From: Cyanodermella asteris
Lineage: Eukaryota; Ascomycota; Lecanoromycetes; Ostropales; Stictidaceae
DNA length: 64,000 nucleotides
Direction: 5' to 3'
NCBI GenBank assembly: GCA_900618795.1
Contig: UYJD01000004.1
Span: forward strand, 1,762,726 to 1,826,725
In this document: positions 32,523 through 42,565 of the stretch, piece after piece
Position numbering within the stretch: the stretch's first letter is position 1
How the letters are laid out: every line of letters begins with the position of its first letter
Program-made: the position numbers and the translations under genes
Notes under the pieces: generated by a model
What the model was told of the DNA's origin: nothing
Database searches by the model: none
What the model saw: only the letters and a program-made list of their open reading frames with translations

Positions 32523-32630
32523 GTACCTGTTGGACTTGGGTGGTGAGTTGGATAACCTGTCCGACCTGTCAACCTGTTCAAACAGGTTGAACAGGGCAAC
32601 AGGTTACGGAGTTCAACTCCGACCAGGTAC
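32523..32630. repeat. Fold-back cluster with terminal inverted 7-mers
   Basis: The segment starts gtacctg and ends caggtac. Inside lie tcaacctgtt-ca-aacaggttga (10-bp stem, 32569-32590) and cggagtt-ca-aactccg (7-bp stem), plus several cctgt/acagg repeats. Its ends extend imperfectly to about 20 bp. It could be a very small fold-back or MITE-like element, but no clear target-site duplication is visible. Confidence 0.6.
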
Positions 32631-33300
32631 GTCCCCGAGTACCGTGAGTAGTGCCTGATTGGATCAGAGTCCCTGACGTCTGATCGGTCATTCCTTTGTC
32701 CGTGACAGGGCGATCGAGCAGCAAGCGTACTTCAAGCTTTCATCGCTTCAAAACACCACGTTTAAGGCTTGATAGCCACTTGGCGCTTTTGGTACCACAG
32801 ATGATCCAGCAGGCGGCCATCAAGACCGTCTGATAGGTTGCTATAAATGAAGAATCTCATCAGAGATAAGGTTAAGGCTGAGCTCGGCGATGTAGCCCCC
32901 TACCGTCCGAGACTGCTACACCGCCAGTCGGAGCTGTTCATTCGCAAGAAGGATCGCTTCTATCCAAATGAAGTCACGTCGTCTTGCGAGATGTCGCTAA
33001 TCGTGGTCACACAACCGTGGTTGCGGTATACGTGGGGTGTACCTATTCGAGTTAGCTTTCCAGGAACGCGGTGCACAGAGCGAAGACTGCGCCGTGTCAT
33101 TAACCTTCCTTCAAGTATACAACACGCTTCATATGAACGTGAGTAAGGTGATCGAGCGTGCCGTCTTCGGACTGGTACGTTGCGCTTATCTGAGATGGAG
33201 TCTCAGATTTGCTACCTCCAATGTAGTGTGTTAAAAATGGCGCTCGTCGCCCGTTTGTCCAGGTCGCTCGCCGACAATCATATCATTGGCAGCTTCAGCC
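32631..33300. other. Intergenic upstream of the adenylation-domain gene
   Basis: No gene is recognised. A 99-codon frame at 32847-33146 has no domain. The right part presumably contains the adenylation-domain gene's promoter. Confidence 0.4.
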
Positions 33301-35463
33301 ATGACAGACCCTGATCGTTCCTCTTGCATTCTGCTCGCTTTTATCATTTTCCTTTCTCACCGACGAGGGGGCGGATCCGTCCAGATCGATCTTGAAATCG
33401 TCGAAGCATCACAACATCAAAGACGGCCGATCCAGTACTGCATCGACAAGAACACCAGTATTCAAGACAATTTGAGTAAGTGCAGCGCTCTTCTGGACGA
33501 GCGTCATGCCGCGGCGACACAAGGCTGCTTTCCAACTCATGCTGCGCTGTGCATATGCCTAGCAGACATTCCACCCTCACGGAAAACCTCGTATATCGCT
33601 GCTGCTGCCGAGTCCAGTCAGATAGTACGCTTTTCTAACCCAGCCGATGACTTATTCACGAACACAGGCTCGCGGACAGAGACCAAGATACTAGACTATC
33701 TCTATCAGCAGGTCGTTACCTGTGATAGACAGGCTCCCATCTCCTGCATCGAACTCGTGGACTTGAAGAATATCGACCCTTGGTTTTCCAGATTATCGTC
33801 CGTGTCCCTACCGCGGCCAAGAGAGGATAAATTCATCTCTCTGTTTCGAGCCGTGGTTCAGCAGCACGGCCAAAAACCTGCTGTCGAGTCATGGGATAAA
33901 TGCTTGACCTACTCGGAGCTCGACTCTGCTTCCACAGCCGTGGCAACAGCCTTGGGCCGTTTGGGTCTTAAGCGCGGAGACACCGTTGTTCTAACACTAG
34001 GTTGGTCGAGCTGGGCTCCAATTTGTGCGCTCGCCGTCTTCAAAGCCGCCGCAGCAGTCTGCTTCATCGATCCAACCGAGACAACCGAGCGAGTGGATTG
34101 GGTTCTGGAGAAAGTCGAGGGACGCGTCGTTTTATGCGACCCCGACCATTACGACAAGTTCTCCGCATGCTCGGCGCAGGTAGTCCCGGTGCAGTCCGTG
34201 CCATTCGACGCTCCACCAGTCTCTCTGACAGACCAAGAGCAGGACGCTCATGACCCAGACGTCGCCTATGTCCTCTTCACGTCCGGCAGCACCGGAAAAC
34301 GCAAAACGGTGCTCACCTCGCAGCAAGCGCTCAGCACAGGCGCAGAACACCAAGCCAGAGCACTAGGCATGTCCGAAAGCTCACGGGTCCTCGGTGACGG
34401 GCCTTTGTGCTCCGCAGGCGTGATGCCGAAGCTACTCTTCTCACTCGCCGTGGGCGCCAGTCTCTGCATCCCACATCCCTCGCAAGACACCATCGAAGCC
34501 GCGAACCAGCTTGGTACAAACTTCGTGATGCTACCCGTCGGCGCAGCATGCCAAATCGATCCCACTCGCTTCACGACGCGGCAGACAGTCTGTCTGGGCG
34601 CCGAAGTAGTCCCGGAGTCGACGGCTGCGATCTGGGGCCGCCATCACGCACTTCGCGTCGCGTACGGCGCAAGTGAGATGAACACGGTCTTTGCGGGCCG
34701 GCCCTGGGAAAAAGCGATAAGCAGCCGCGACGTGGGTCGGAGCGCCGCGCACCGCCTCTGGATCGTCGACCCAGCGGATCACGACTGGTTGATACCTCCA
34801 GGGTGGCCTGGCGAGGCACTTGTCCAGAGTGTGGCGCTGGCGTCCGGCTACCTAGGCGACGAGACGGCCACGGCGCGAGCCTTTCCACCCACGCCGGCAT
34901 GGTATCCCGCAGTCGTGCAACCGCGACCATCAACTGCGTCCGAGTTGGGAGAGCCGTATTACCCGTCAGTTCGCTGGTATAAGACGGGCGACATGGGCCG
35001 GCTGGACCCGTCGACGCTCTCGCTCGAAGTGCTCGGACGCATCGACCAGCTCCAACTCTCGTTGCCGGGCGGGCGTATCGACGTGACGGCGTTGGAAGCA
35101 GTCGCACAGGCTGGAGCGGACAAGCCTCTCGGCATCGCCGTTCAACTAGGCGTGCCACGCGGAGAAACCGTACCGCGCGTCTTCGCCTTCCTGCCGAGCG
35201 ACGTCGACGACGGTAAGCTACCACAAGTCCGCGTCTGGGGCTCCGGGATCGTGCAGGACGCGGCGCTGCGACGTGCATTGCGGGATGCGTGGGCCGAGCA
35301 ACCCTCTGTTGGGCCCGAGTATGTTGTTGCCGTGCAGGGCTTGCCGCGGCTTCACACGGGTAAGATTTGGAGACATCTCTTCAGGGAGTGGGTTGCTATG
35401 CACACTTTGGAGGACTTAGTGCCATGGCGGCTGGACGGATACGAGGAGAGTAAACGTTTGTAG
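33301..35463 (+). CDS. Free-standing adenylation (AMP-binding, ANL) enzyme, NRPS-like A domain without carrier domain (720 aa)
   Basis: Single exon from the ATG at 33301; the frame extends 15 nt further back only to TTG. Residues 1-170 are not recognisable. From about residue 175 it is an ANL adenylation domain, with A1/A2-like LTYSELDSAS and LKRGDTVVLTLG. Core A3 FTSGSTGKRK is at about 324-333, A5-like VAYGASE, A7 WYKTGDMGRL, A8 GRIDQLQLSLPGGRID and A10 LHTGKIWR with the catalytic Lys. ATP-dependent acyl activation is therefore likely. Two features are odd. A3 has KRKT where KPKG is usual. The A4 stretch (PLCSAGVMPKLLFSLAVGAS) lacks the Asp that binds the alpha-amino group in amino-acid A domains. 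No carrier (T), condensation or reductase domain follows. An aryl, keto or other non-amino acid substrate is my inference. Confidence 0.85.
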   Translation: MTDPDRSSCILLAFIIFLSHRRGGGSVQIDLEIVEASQHQRRPIQYCIDKNTSIQDNLSKCSALLDERHAAATQGCFPTHAALCICLADIPPSRKTSYIAAAAESSQIVRFSNPADDLFTNTGSRTETKILDYLYQQVVTCDRQAPISCIELVDLKNIDPWFSRLSSVSLPRPREDKFISLFRAVVQQHGQKPAVESWDKCLTYSELDSASTAVATALGRLGLKRGDTVVLTLGWSSWAPICALAVFKAAAAVCFIDPTETTERVDWVLEKVEGRVVLCDPDHYDKFSACSAQVVPVQSVPFDAPPVSLTDQEQDAHDPDVAYVLFTSGSTGKRKTVLTSQQALSTGAEHQARALGMSESSRVLGDGPLCSAGVMPKLLFSLAVGASLCIPHPSQDTIEAANQLGTNFVMLPVGAACQIDPTRFTTRQTVCLGAEVVPESTAAIWGRHHALRVAYGASEMNTVFAGRPWEKAISSRDVGRSAAHRLWIVDPADHDWLIPPGWPGEALVQSVALASGYLGDETATARAFPPTPAWYPAVVQPRPSTASELGEPYYPSVRWYKTGDMGRLDPSTLSLEVLGRIDQLQLSLPGGRIDVTALEAVAQAGADKPLGIAVQLGVPRGETVPRVFAFLPSDVDDGKLPQVRVWGSGIVQDAALRRALRDAWAEQPSVGPEYVVAVQGLPRLHTGKIWRHLFREWVAMHTLEDLVPWRLDGYEESKRL

Positions 35464-36401
35464 ATGGCCACTTGGCCTTTCACTTTTTGCGTATGCTTCC
35501 AGCAGTCGATTATCACTGACCAGACTGAGAACTGTGCCACTTTTGCAGAAAGACAATTTTTTAGCGAAAGTGATGACCCTGAAAAAGGCTAGGAACGGAG
35601 AATGACAAAGCTTCGCGCTACAAAGTCTTGGATTGTGTACGAAATTGGACGAAAAACAGGGAAATCTGAGAGAACTTGCTGCCATGGTCGGGCCGACATC
35701 GTTCGCGAGAAAAGACGATAAAGTTTGCTGCAAAATAGAAGAGCAAACCTGTACGGAATGCTCCATTGATCATCTGTAGGGTCATCAGTGTCGTCCACGG
35801 CGCACGAAACGTCAAGGGGATGAGCCGGTTAGTAAGGATGGAGCTTCATACAGCAATCTGTTTGACCCCGTGTGCTCACCCGTTTGTTGTCCGCACCCGA
35901 TGAGTCTCATCATGGGGCGAATGACATTCTAGACTCCCACTTGCAACGTTCCGAAAAGTCTGCCAGCATCGAATATTTCAGTCGATGGGTGGAAGGAAGT
36001 TTGTTACACCGGAGAACGTTTGATAGATTCTGAAGATCATGTTTCCAATTAGCGAGGATCTACCACAGCCAAAGTAGAACGATGCATGACAATGCATGCA
36101 TACGCAGAACCCTCGCAAGGGCCATCTTTTGAGCAAAGCCATGCCGTTCAAGAGAGATTTATTTGCTGACCCGCAGACTCCACTCTGCAATGCTCAATGC
36201 TCCATCGCTCCAAGCGAGCCCCATCTACCAAGGGGCGCAAATCCACATCCATAACGTGCCGCGCAGAATGCCACAAAAGAGAATACTTCGTTGAAAGTAC
36301 GTTTGCAAAAACCAAGGGTATCTGTGTGAAAACTTGTGCTTCGCTCCAAATCATAATCAGTCGGTCATCAGTCATAAGCCAGTATAAAACTTTCGGGCCT
36401 C
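35464..36401. other. Intergenic between adenylation enzyme and nudE 3' ends
   Basis: About 0.9 kb lies between convergent genes. The short minus-strand frames lack domains, and nothing else is recognisable. Confidence 0.45.
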
Positions 36402-38162
36402 TCAGTATGTCTCTCCGATGTCAACCGGAGCCTTTTTACGTTCAGGTGGAGCCATATCGCCTTGTTTCCTTGGCCCTTCGCTGATCCGGCGGCCAATGTT
36501 GCCGACGCTTGCGCGCTTGCTTGGGGCTGGGATACCACTTTGCCGCCTTGCGGGCGTGGGCGTCGTGACATCGTCCCCACTCAGAACCTGAGGGTTCCCT
36601 TCTGGACTTTCTTGCATGTCATAATGGCTGAGCTGACTGATGCTTTGGCGTGGACCATGCATTGCGGAGTATGTTCCAGCTGCACTCGAACGTGGCCGTG
36701 CAATTCGACTGCCATCTCCAAGTGGCGTCTTCGCCCCCGACATGCTTTGTCGGCTGCCCGGTCGGCTAGATGATGCTGCGGAGGGCAGATGGGAGATTGA
36801 CTGCCGAGCTTGGAGAGATTGCCGTGACGATGGCCGGATAGTGCCAGTCTGGCCATATTTGCCACCTATTCCGGCATGTTGTCCGTATGATAACCGGCTG
36901 TTTGGTCGTTCGCGGCCTGCTGAGGGTGTCGCGATCGAGTTCGGATCTGACAACTCGCTGTGTAATGTTGGAGCTGCACCGCTGAGAGTTGTCGCCGTCG
37001 CTACGCTTCGTTTTCGCGATGACCGTACGGTGATATTGTTCGTCATGTATGCATTACTCAATCCTGAAGCAGGTCTTGGCGATGCACGGGGCGGAGTGCT
37101 AGTAGGCGCTGGAAGCTTGGATCGGGCGTTCTGAACACGAGCTTCGAGCTTCTGCATCTTGCTGATGAGACCCCGGACTTGGGAAAGAGATGATGAAGGA
37201 GCATTGGGATCTGGTCGAAGTATGGTTGTTCTTCTCGCAGCAGGAGTTGCTGTGCTTCCGCCAGGACCTGGTATAGAAGTCCTTGCGGTTCGCGGCGGGC
37301 GAGCGTACTGTCCTGGTCGCGGTGTTGCGCCGCTCATGGACGGCTTGGCCCTGTGGTGGTGAGCAGGAGTAGCAGCCGGCTTTTCCATGCGCATCGGGGA
37401 GGGTATCGTTGGGTCTTCAGACGTCGCGGAGGAAACTGATTTGGCAGGGGGCGTAGCCATGCCTGGGGATGATTCCGGAGTAACAGGCGACCGCTCTGAG
37501 ACTGATGATTCTGGTCTGAACACAGGATCTGGCATCGCATGCAGTGCAGTTCGTGCTTCTTCTGCTGCCGCTTCTGCCAGCCGAAGCTTTTCCTGGCGAA
37601 TCTCGGCCTCGACCTTCAGATCTGACAGCTCCTCTCGCAGGCGCTGAGCTTCGATTCGTAGAGCTTCCCGTTCCTGCTCGCCGTTCTTCACTTCACCCTC
37701 GAGTATCACGCTTCGCTCCAACGCAGAATTGTATTTCGACTCTGCGTCTTCCAGTGATGATGTTGTGTTCCTCGCCTGACGTTCGAAATCATCGTTTGCA
37801 ACTTCCATATCTCTGAGCTTCAAGTTCAATCCACGATTCGTTTCCCGAAGCTCCGTAATCTCCTTCTGTAACTTGTTCTGTGCTGCATTTGCATCCGTCT
37901 TGGATTGTTTGTGTTTGCCTTTCCATTCCTCGACCTCGAAATTGAGCGCCTCAACCTTTTCCTTCAGTTGTCGCTCACGCAACTCGGCGGCCTCGACATC
38001 CTTCTCCAATTCAACTTCCAATTCTCGGCTCGATTGTTGAAAGTCGGCTAGCTCGGCTTCAAGAGTTTCGTATTGCCTCTTGTAGTAATCTAGCGCCTCC
38101 TCTTTGGTGGCGCCAGGCGCCAGCGGCGAGCCAGTCGGTGTGGGGTTGTCGAGCGAGGGCAT
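36402..38162 (-). CDS. nudE: NudE homologue (nuclear distribution, LIS1/dynein regulator) (586 aa)
   Basis: Single exon from the ATG at 38162. Residues about 20-210 form a long coiled coil. It begins EEALDYYKRQYETLEAELAD and continues FQQSSRELEVELEKDVEAAE, the hallmark N-terminal region of NudE/NDE1/RO11 proteins. The remaining 370 residues are Ser/Pro/Arg-rich and disordered, with Thr/Ser-Pro sites suited to kinases. It also contains a short helix VRGLISKMQKLEARVQNAR (about 325-345). In other fungi NudE binds LIS1 (NudF) and dynein through the coiled coil and supports nuclear migration and hyphal growth. The length is typical of filamentous ascomycetes. The gene is convergent with the adenylation enzyme and has no functional link to its neighbours. 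Confidence 0.93.
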   Translation of the reverse strand: MPSLDNPTPTGSPLAPGATKEEALDYYKRQYETLEAELADFQQSSRELEVELEKDVEAAELRERQLKEKVEALNFEVEEWKGKHKQSKTDANAAQNKLQKEITELRETNRGLNLKLRDMEVANDDFERQARNTTSSLEDAESKYNSALERSVILEGEVKNGEQEREALRIEAQRLREELSDLKVEAEIRQEKLRLAEAAAEEARTALHAMPDPVFRPESSVSERSPVTPESSPGMATPPAKSVSSATSEDPTIPSPMRMEKPAATPAHHHRAKPSMSGATPRPGQYARPPRTARTSIPGPGGSTATPAARRTTILRPDPNAPSSSLSQVRGLISKMQKLEARVQNARSKLPAPTSTPPRASPRPASGLSNAYMTNNITVRSSRKRSVATATTLSGAAPTLHSELSDPNSIATPSAGRERPNSRLSYGQHAGIGGKYGQTGTIRPSSRQSLQARQSISHLPSAASSSRPGSRQSMSGAKTPLGDGSRIARPRSSAAGTYSAMHGPRQSISQLSHYDMQESPEGNPQVLSGDDVTTPTPARRQSGIPAPSKRASVGNIGRRISEGPRKQGDMAPPERKKAPVDIGETY

Positions 38163-39886
38163 ATTGATAGAACGTTCTGATATTCTTACGAGGGAACGAT
38201 GCTTCTAAGATGTCCTCACGGACGTCTTTGCTCTGAGATGAGTGCGGCAGCCCATGGGTGTTCGTTGTGTTGCCAATTTGAGCGGTGGCCGAACTGCCTG
38301 GAGACAGGGGTTGCGCTGGGATATGCTGGCGGTGAGAGAGCTGTCGCAAGACGCCCACAGAGTCGCTGCTGGGGTTAGTAGACACTGACTTACCTGGACT
38401 TACCTGGGATGGCGCGCAGCCGCGATGGGGCAGACGAAACAATGAATGGTGGTGAGTTGGGACGATGTTTATTGTAATGTTTATGGATTCGGAGCGGGAT
38501 GAACAGCAGTGCCAAGACGCACGGACCGCGTTCGCCAATCACCTCAGAAACCGGCCGGCATTCGATCCAGACTCCTCCACGTGCGCCGCCAGTCATCCAA
38601 TGTCTCGGTGAGCTAGCCAGTTGTTTGTTGATCTGATAGGAGGATGTCTCTCTTCGCGCCATCTCTGCTGGATGTATGACGGATTTATGCACCTCGATGT
38701 TTCAGAGATAGTGGTCAGCTGCTGTCATCCAGCCATTGTTTGCTTCCATAAACTAAATACACTCAAATAATATTTTCCTACGTCCGTATGTTGGATGACT
38801 TGCAAATTGATTCTCGCATCGAAATACAGGTTTGCAAGACTTTCTGTTGTAGTTGTTTGAATTGTTGAGCATGATGCATGACTTGCCCTGGACACCGGTT
38901 TCCTGAGTACGATGCTTGACGGTCAATTCATTTTGCTTGGAAAAAACTAGGGTTGGTTTGGGTTTATCAAGGTCAGACTGCACCATCACTGGCCCAAAAG
39001 TGGATGACAATCTTCAAGCGAGTGTCCGGGTGTGATAGTAAAGTCCTGCACGGAGTAAAGACTGGATGGATCTCATCTGATAGGAGGCGGCAAGTGTCTG
39101 CAAATTTACAATATGCCGAAGTCAACCGTGAGAAGCTCCACGCTGGGCTGCGAACAAGGAAAGGACGCAGCAAAGTACCTGACTGGTATGAGGCTGACTG
39201 ATCGTCCTCACCAGTCTGACCTCCCCGAGATCCGTGCAAGCACGTACGTACGGTTATCTATCTGAAAGGGACTGCGCCCTTGAGCGTGTGGATGTTGGCA
39301 CGGTTGCCCTGTTTATCATCAAGAGTCCTTATCACCTGGTTTCCTAGATCGCACAAGCCTCACAAACGACATCTACGAACGGGACGAACGCAATGACACC
39401 TCCGCTATGACCAGAAAACCTTCACGGCAAGTTACATCAACCTTGCGCAAAGGTAGTCTAGAGTGCTCGTACCCAAGTCCTAGCGCCGTAAACCTAGAGG
39501 TGGACGAGCTCTGTTCGATCCCGCGGAAGGGCATCGCCAACGCCTAGCACGCAAGATCTTATCGACCGTTCGCAACGTTGTCACATTCAGTACGCTGCTG
39601 CGTGAGGCTTATGATCATCCGTGGCGCCATAGGTCGAATCATCGCTCGACGAAGCGTCAGATTGGGTGAGCTTAATTGGCACGAGTCATGGGCTGGCGAT
39701 CAGCGCTTTGCCTTTGCCTTTGACTGCGAAGCTTTACCTCGACGGCAATCGTCAGGGAGTATATCACAACCTTGGGAAGAGCATTCAAACTCGAAGCCAG
39801 ATTAACCACCATTCATAGCCAAGTGATCGCGATGTCTTCGAAATATTCTCCTTCTCACTTTCTTTCATCATCTTGTACGGCCCCAG
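38163..39886. other. Intergenic, about 1.7 kb
   Basis: This stretch holds the presumed promoters of nudE (left) and the multicopper oxidase (right). Short frames lack domains. A pyrimidine-rich leader (39845-39886) precedes the oxidase ATG. Confidence 0.4.
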
Positions 39887-41995
39887 ATGTCTCTCCTTCC
39901 TGGTCTGTTGCCGGCTTTGCTTGGCAATGTCACTTTCATTAACAGTCTCCTCACCACTGTCGGAGTCCTTGTAAGCACATTACCGGTCCTACTTCAAAAC
40001 GGCCATGGCACGCTAGGGCTGTTACGAGTCCCGGTCCTTCCGCCGTTCTTGGGAGGGCCTGGTCATGACGGATTTCCGTGGGGCAACCGAACTGCAAATG
40101 GGACCAATTACTACGAGGATCCTCCTGATACTGGAGTCACGCGATACTACGACTTGACGATTTCACGGGATGTTTTGGCTCCCGACGGATACGAGAAGAA
40201 TGTTATTGTTGTCAACGGACAGTACCCGGGTCCGTTGCTACAGGCGAACTGGGCAGACATGTTCGAGATTACGGCTCACAACAACATTTCAGATCCCGAG
40301 GAAGGCACTACATTGCATTGGCATGGGTGAGTATGCTCAGGGAGATACGAAAGCCAGTTCTTGCCTGATCGGCTCGGCTGTTCGTGATCGACGAGGAACA
40401 ATCAAGCGGCTTCTTCGCAGTGAAGCCTCGAGCACAATCGAAAAAAATGAACTGACCAGCGCAGCTTTCTTCAGAAAAAGAGCAAATACCACGACGGCGT
40501 TCCCGGAGTCACTCAATGTCCGATCGCACCAGGGTAAGACAAGTCGTCTCTCGCAGAGGTGTAGCTGACCAATCACCCCCAGCAAATCGATGACCTACCG
40601 ATTCCAAGCCGACCTTTATGGTACAACCTGGTATCACTCACACTACACCGCCCAGTACACTGACGGTGTATACGGCCCGATGGTGGTCCACGGACCCAGA
40701 AATGCAGACTATGATATCGACCTCGGGCCAATCCTCGTGTCCGGCTACTACCACAAACAGTACGAAGAGCTGGTCGAGTCCGTCATGAGCACAAACTGCA
40801 TCGAAGCGCAAACAACGTTTGCCGACGGCACACTGATTCAAGGGAAGATGAGCACCGACTGTTCACAAGTCGCAGACGGACACAAATGTACGAGCGATGC
40901 CGGCCTTGCGAAATTCGAGTTCCAACCCGGCAAAGTGCATCGGCTGAGATTCGTAAACCCATCCGCATTCGCGGTCATCGTCGTGGCAATCGACCACCAC
41001 GAACATGACGGTCATCGCAAACGGCCTTGTGCCCGTCAAGCCGTACCAGACCACGACGCTCACCCTTGCCGCCGGCCAACGCAACGACATCCTCGTCACC
41101 GCGAAGCCGTCGTACGAAACATACAATAACGCTTACTGGCTGCGGGTCCGCCAGCCCGCGCTCTGCTCCCTCGCGACCCAACAGCCCTTCGCCCTGGCTC
41201 CAATCTACTACAACACGACCGGCGTGGACACCACATCCAGGCCCGTCCCCCAGCCTCAACCGGATTTCATCTCGCCGCGACTCCTCGACTGCGCCAACGA
41301 CCCGCTCAGCTTGACAGAACCCTACTACCCCATCGCCCTGAAAGACCCTGACACGACCGTCAAGATCGACATCACTCAGATAATAAACGAGACCGGCCAC
41401 AGCCTCTACGCCATCAACGGCCGGTCCTTCCGCGCAAACTACAACTCCCCCGGTCTGTTCGCGCTCCAAACCGACGACCCCACCTTCGAAGCCACCCCGA
41501 GCCAAAACGTCTTCAACTTTCACTCCAACGACTCTATCCGGATCGCCCTGCAAAAAAAAGTCCCCTTTGCGCACCCGATGCACATCCACGGTCAAATCAT
41601 GCACGTTTTCGACGAGGGCACGGGCGCCTGGGACGGAAAGAACATAGTCCGACCGACCAACCCTCAGAGACGGGATACGCAGATTTTACAGCCGAGTGGG
41701 TACCTGGTGCTGCAGCTGGAGAGTGATAATCCGGGGGTGTGGCCATTTCATTGTCATTTTGCGTGGCATGTCAGTCAGGGGTTGTATGTTAATGTGGTGC
41801 AGAAGCCGGAGGAGGTTAGGGGCCTGGGGAAGGTTCCGGCGGTGTATGATGAGACTTGCGAAGGTAAGTCACGAGACGTGCGCAATTATGTTGGGAGTGG
41901 AGTTTGCTAATGACCGGACAGCTTGGCAGGCGTACTCGGAGAGGGTGATTGCGGATCAGATTGACTCGGGAGTCAAGATGTTCATTGGTGTATGA
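39887..41995 (+). pseudogene. Laccase-like multicopper oxidase with one frame break in exon 3 (would be about 620 aa)
   Basis: Four exons: 39887-40326, 40465-40533, 40583-41863 and 41922-41995. All introns have clean GT..AG signals. The spliced frame reads HWHGFLQKKSKYHDGVPG, then GKSMTYRFQADLYGTTWYHSH, and ends AWQAYSERVIADQIDSG. The copper-binding sets are all present: HWHG, WYHSH, HPMHIHG and HCHFAWHVSQGL. Such enzymes oxidise phenols or metals with O2, usually outside the cell, and the N-terminus is hydrophobic. Within exon 3, near 41000-41010, the frame must change by one extra base between IVVAIDHH and MTVIANGLVPVKPY. No GT..AG intron there spares the conserved residues, and the summed exon length is 3n+1. 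It is therefore either a very young pseudogene or an assembly or sequencing error in an otherwise intact gene. The rest shows no decay. Confidence 0.8.
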
Positions 41996-42154
41996 CAATT
42001 CATGATAATAGGTATATACCAAGGAATGACGTCGCAATGAAAATACTCGAGCCTATATACATGAGCGGGCCAGTCCTCCACTAACGACAAAACGAAATCA
42101 AGATCATGCCGCTATTGCACAAAACGCTAAACATGCTGCCAAATCCCCCATCAC

Positions 42155-42565
42155 TCAGGAAGCAGGGCAAGTGACACGGTAAGAACCCCAGTTCTCACCG
42201 ACACCCGGCTGCTCACACTTCAAGTCTCCGTTGGTCAGCGTCTCCTTGACCGGAGCCTCACCCGAGCAGGCGTTGTTGACCCAGAGGCTGAAAGTGCAGC
42301 CCGTGGCCGCCGTGGAGTAGGCCGGGACGCGGTAGCTCAGGCTGCTGGTGTTGTCGGGGATCTGGATGCATGCGCCGACGGGGCCGCTGGTGGGGATGCC
42401 GCCGCTGGAGCGGAAGTCGGCCGTGGTGCACTGGCGGTCGCCGTTGTCGAAGAAGGACAAGGTGACTTCGACGTCGGAGCCGTCGGTGCGGGCGGAGTTG
42501 GCGGCGGGGGCGGCGAGGGTGAAGCCCAGGAGGGCGAGGGTGGTGGCGATGGTGGAGAACTGCAT
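42155..42565 (-). CDS. Small cysteine-rich secreted protein (136 aa)
   Basis: Single exon from the ATG at 42565. The first about 20 residues (MQFSTIATTLALLGFTLAAP) form a textbook signal peptide. The mature part has six cysteines, at 46, 66, 90, 100, 117 and 133, an even number suited to three disulfides, and is acidic. The segments SFFDNGDRQCTTADF and CTFSLWVNNACSG resemble a widespread ascomycete secreted family without known function. Size and cysteine content match effector-like or cell-surface proteins. It is convergent with the multicopper oxidase, only about 160 bp between stops. A TATA-like box lies about 140 bp upstream. Confidence 0.85.
   Translation of the reverse strand: MQFSTIATTLALLGFTLAAPAANSARTDGSDVEVTLSFFDNGDRQCTTADFRSSGGIPTSGPVGACIQIPDNTSSLSYRVPAYSTAATGCTFSLWVNNACSGEAPVKETLTNGDLKCEQPGVGENWGSYRVTCPAS

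Noticed and set aside
33301-35463. Full non-ribosomal peptide synthetase
   Set aside because: Only an adenylation domain is present; no condensation, carrier or thioesterase motifs follow it.
40327-40582. Reading the laccase introns as coding
   Set aside because: They contain stops and break the conserved HWHGFLQKK and GKSMTYRF segments. Canonical GT..AG introns fit instead.
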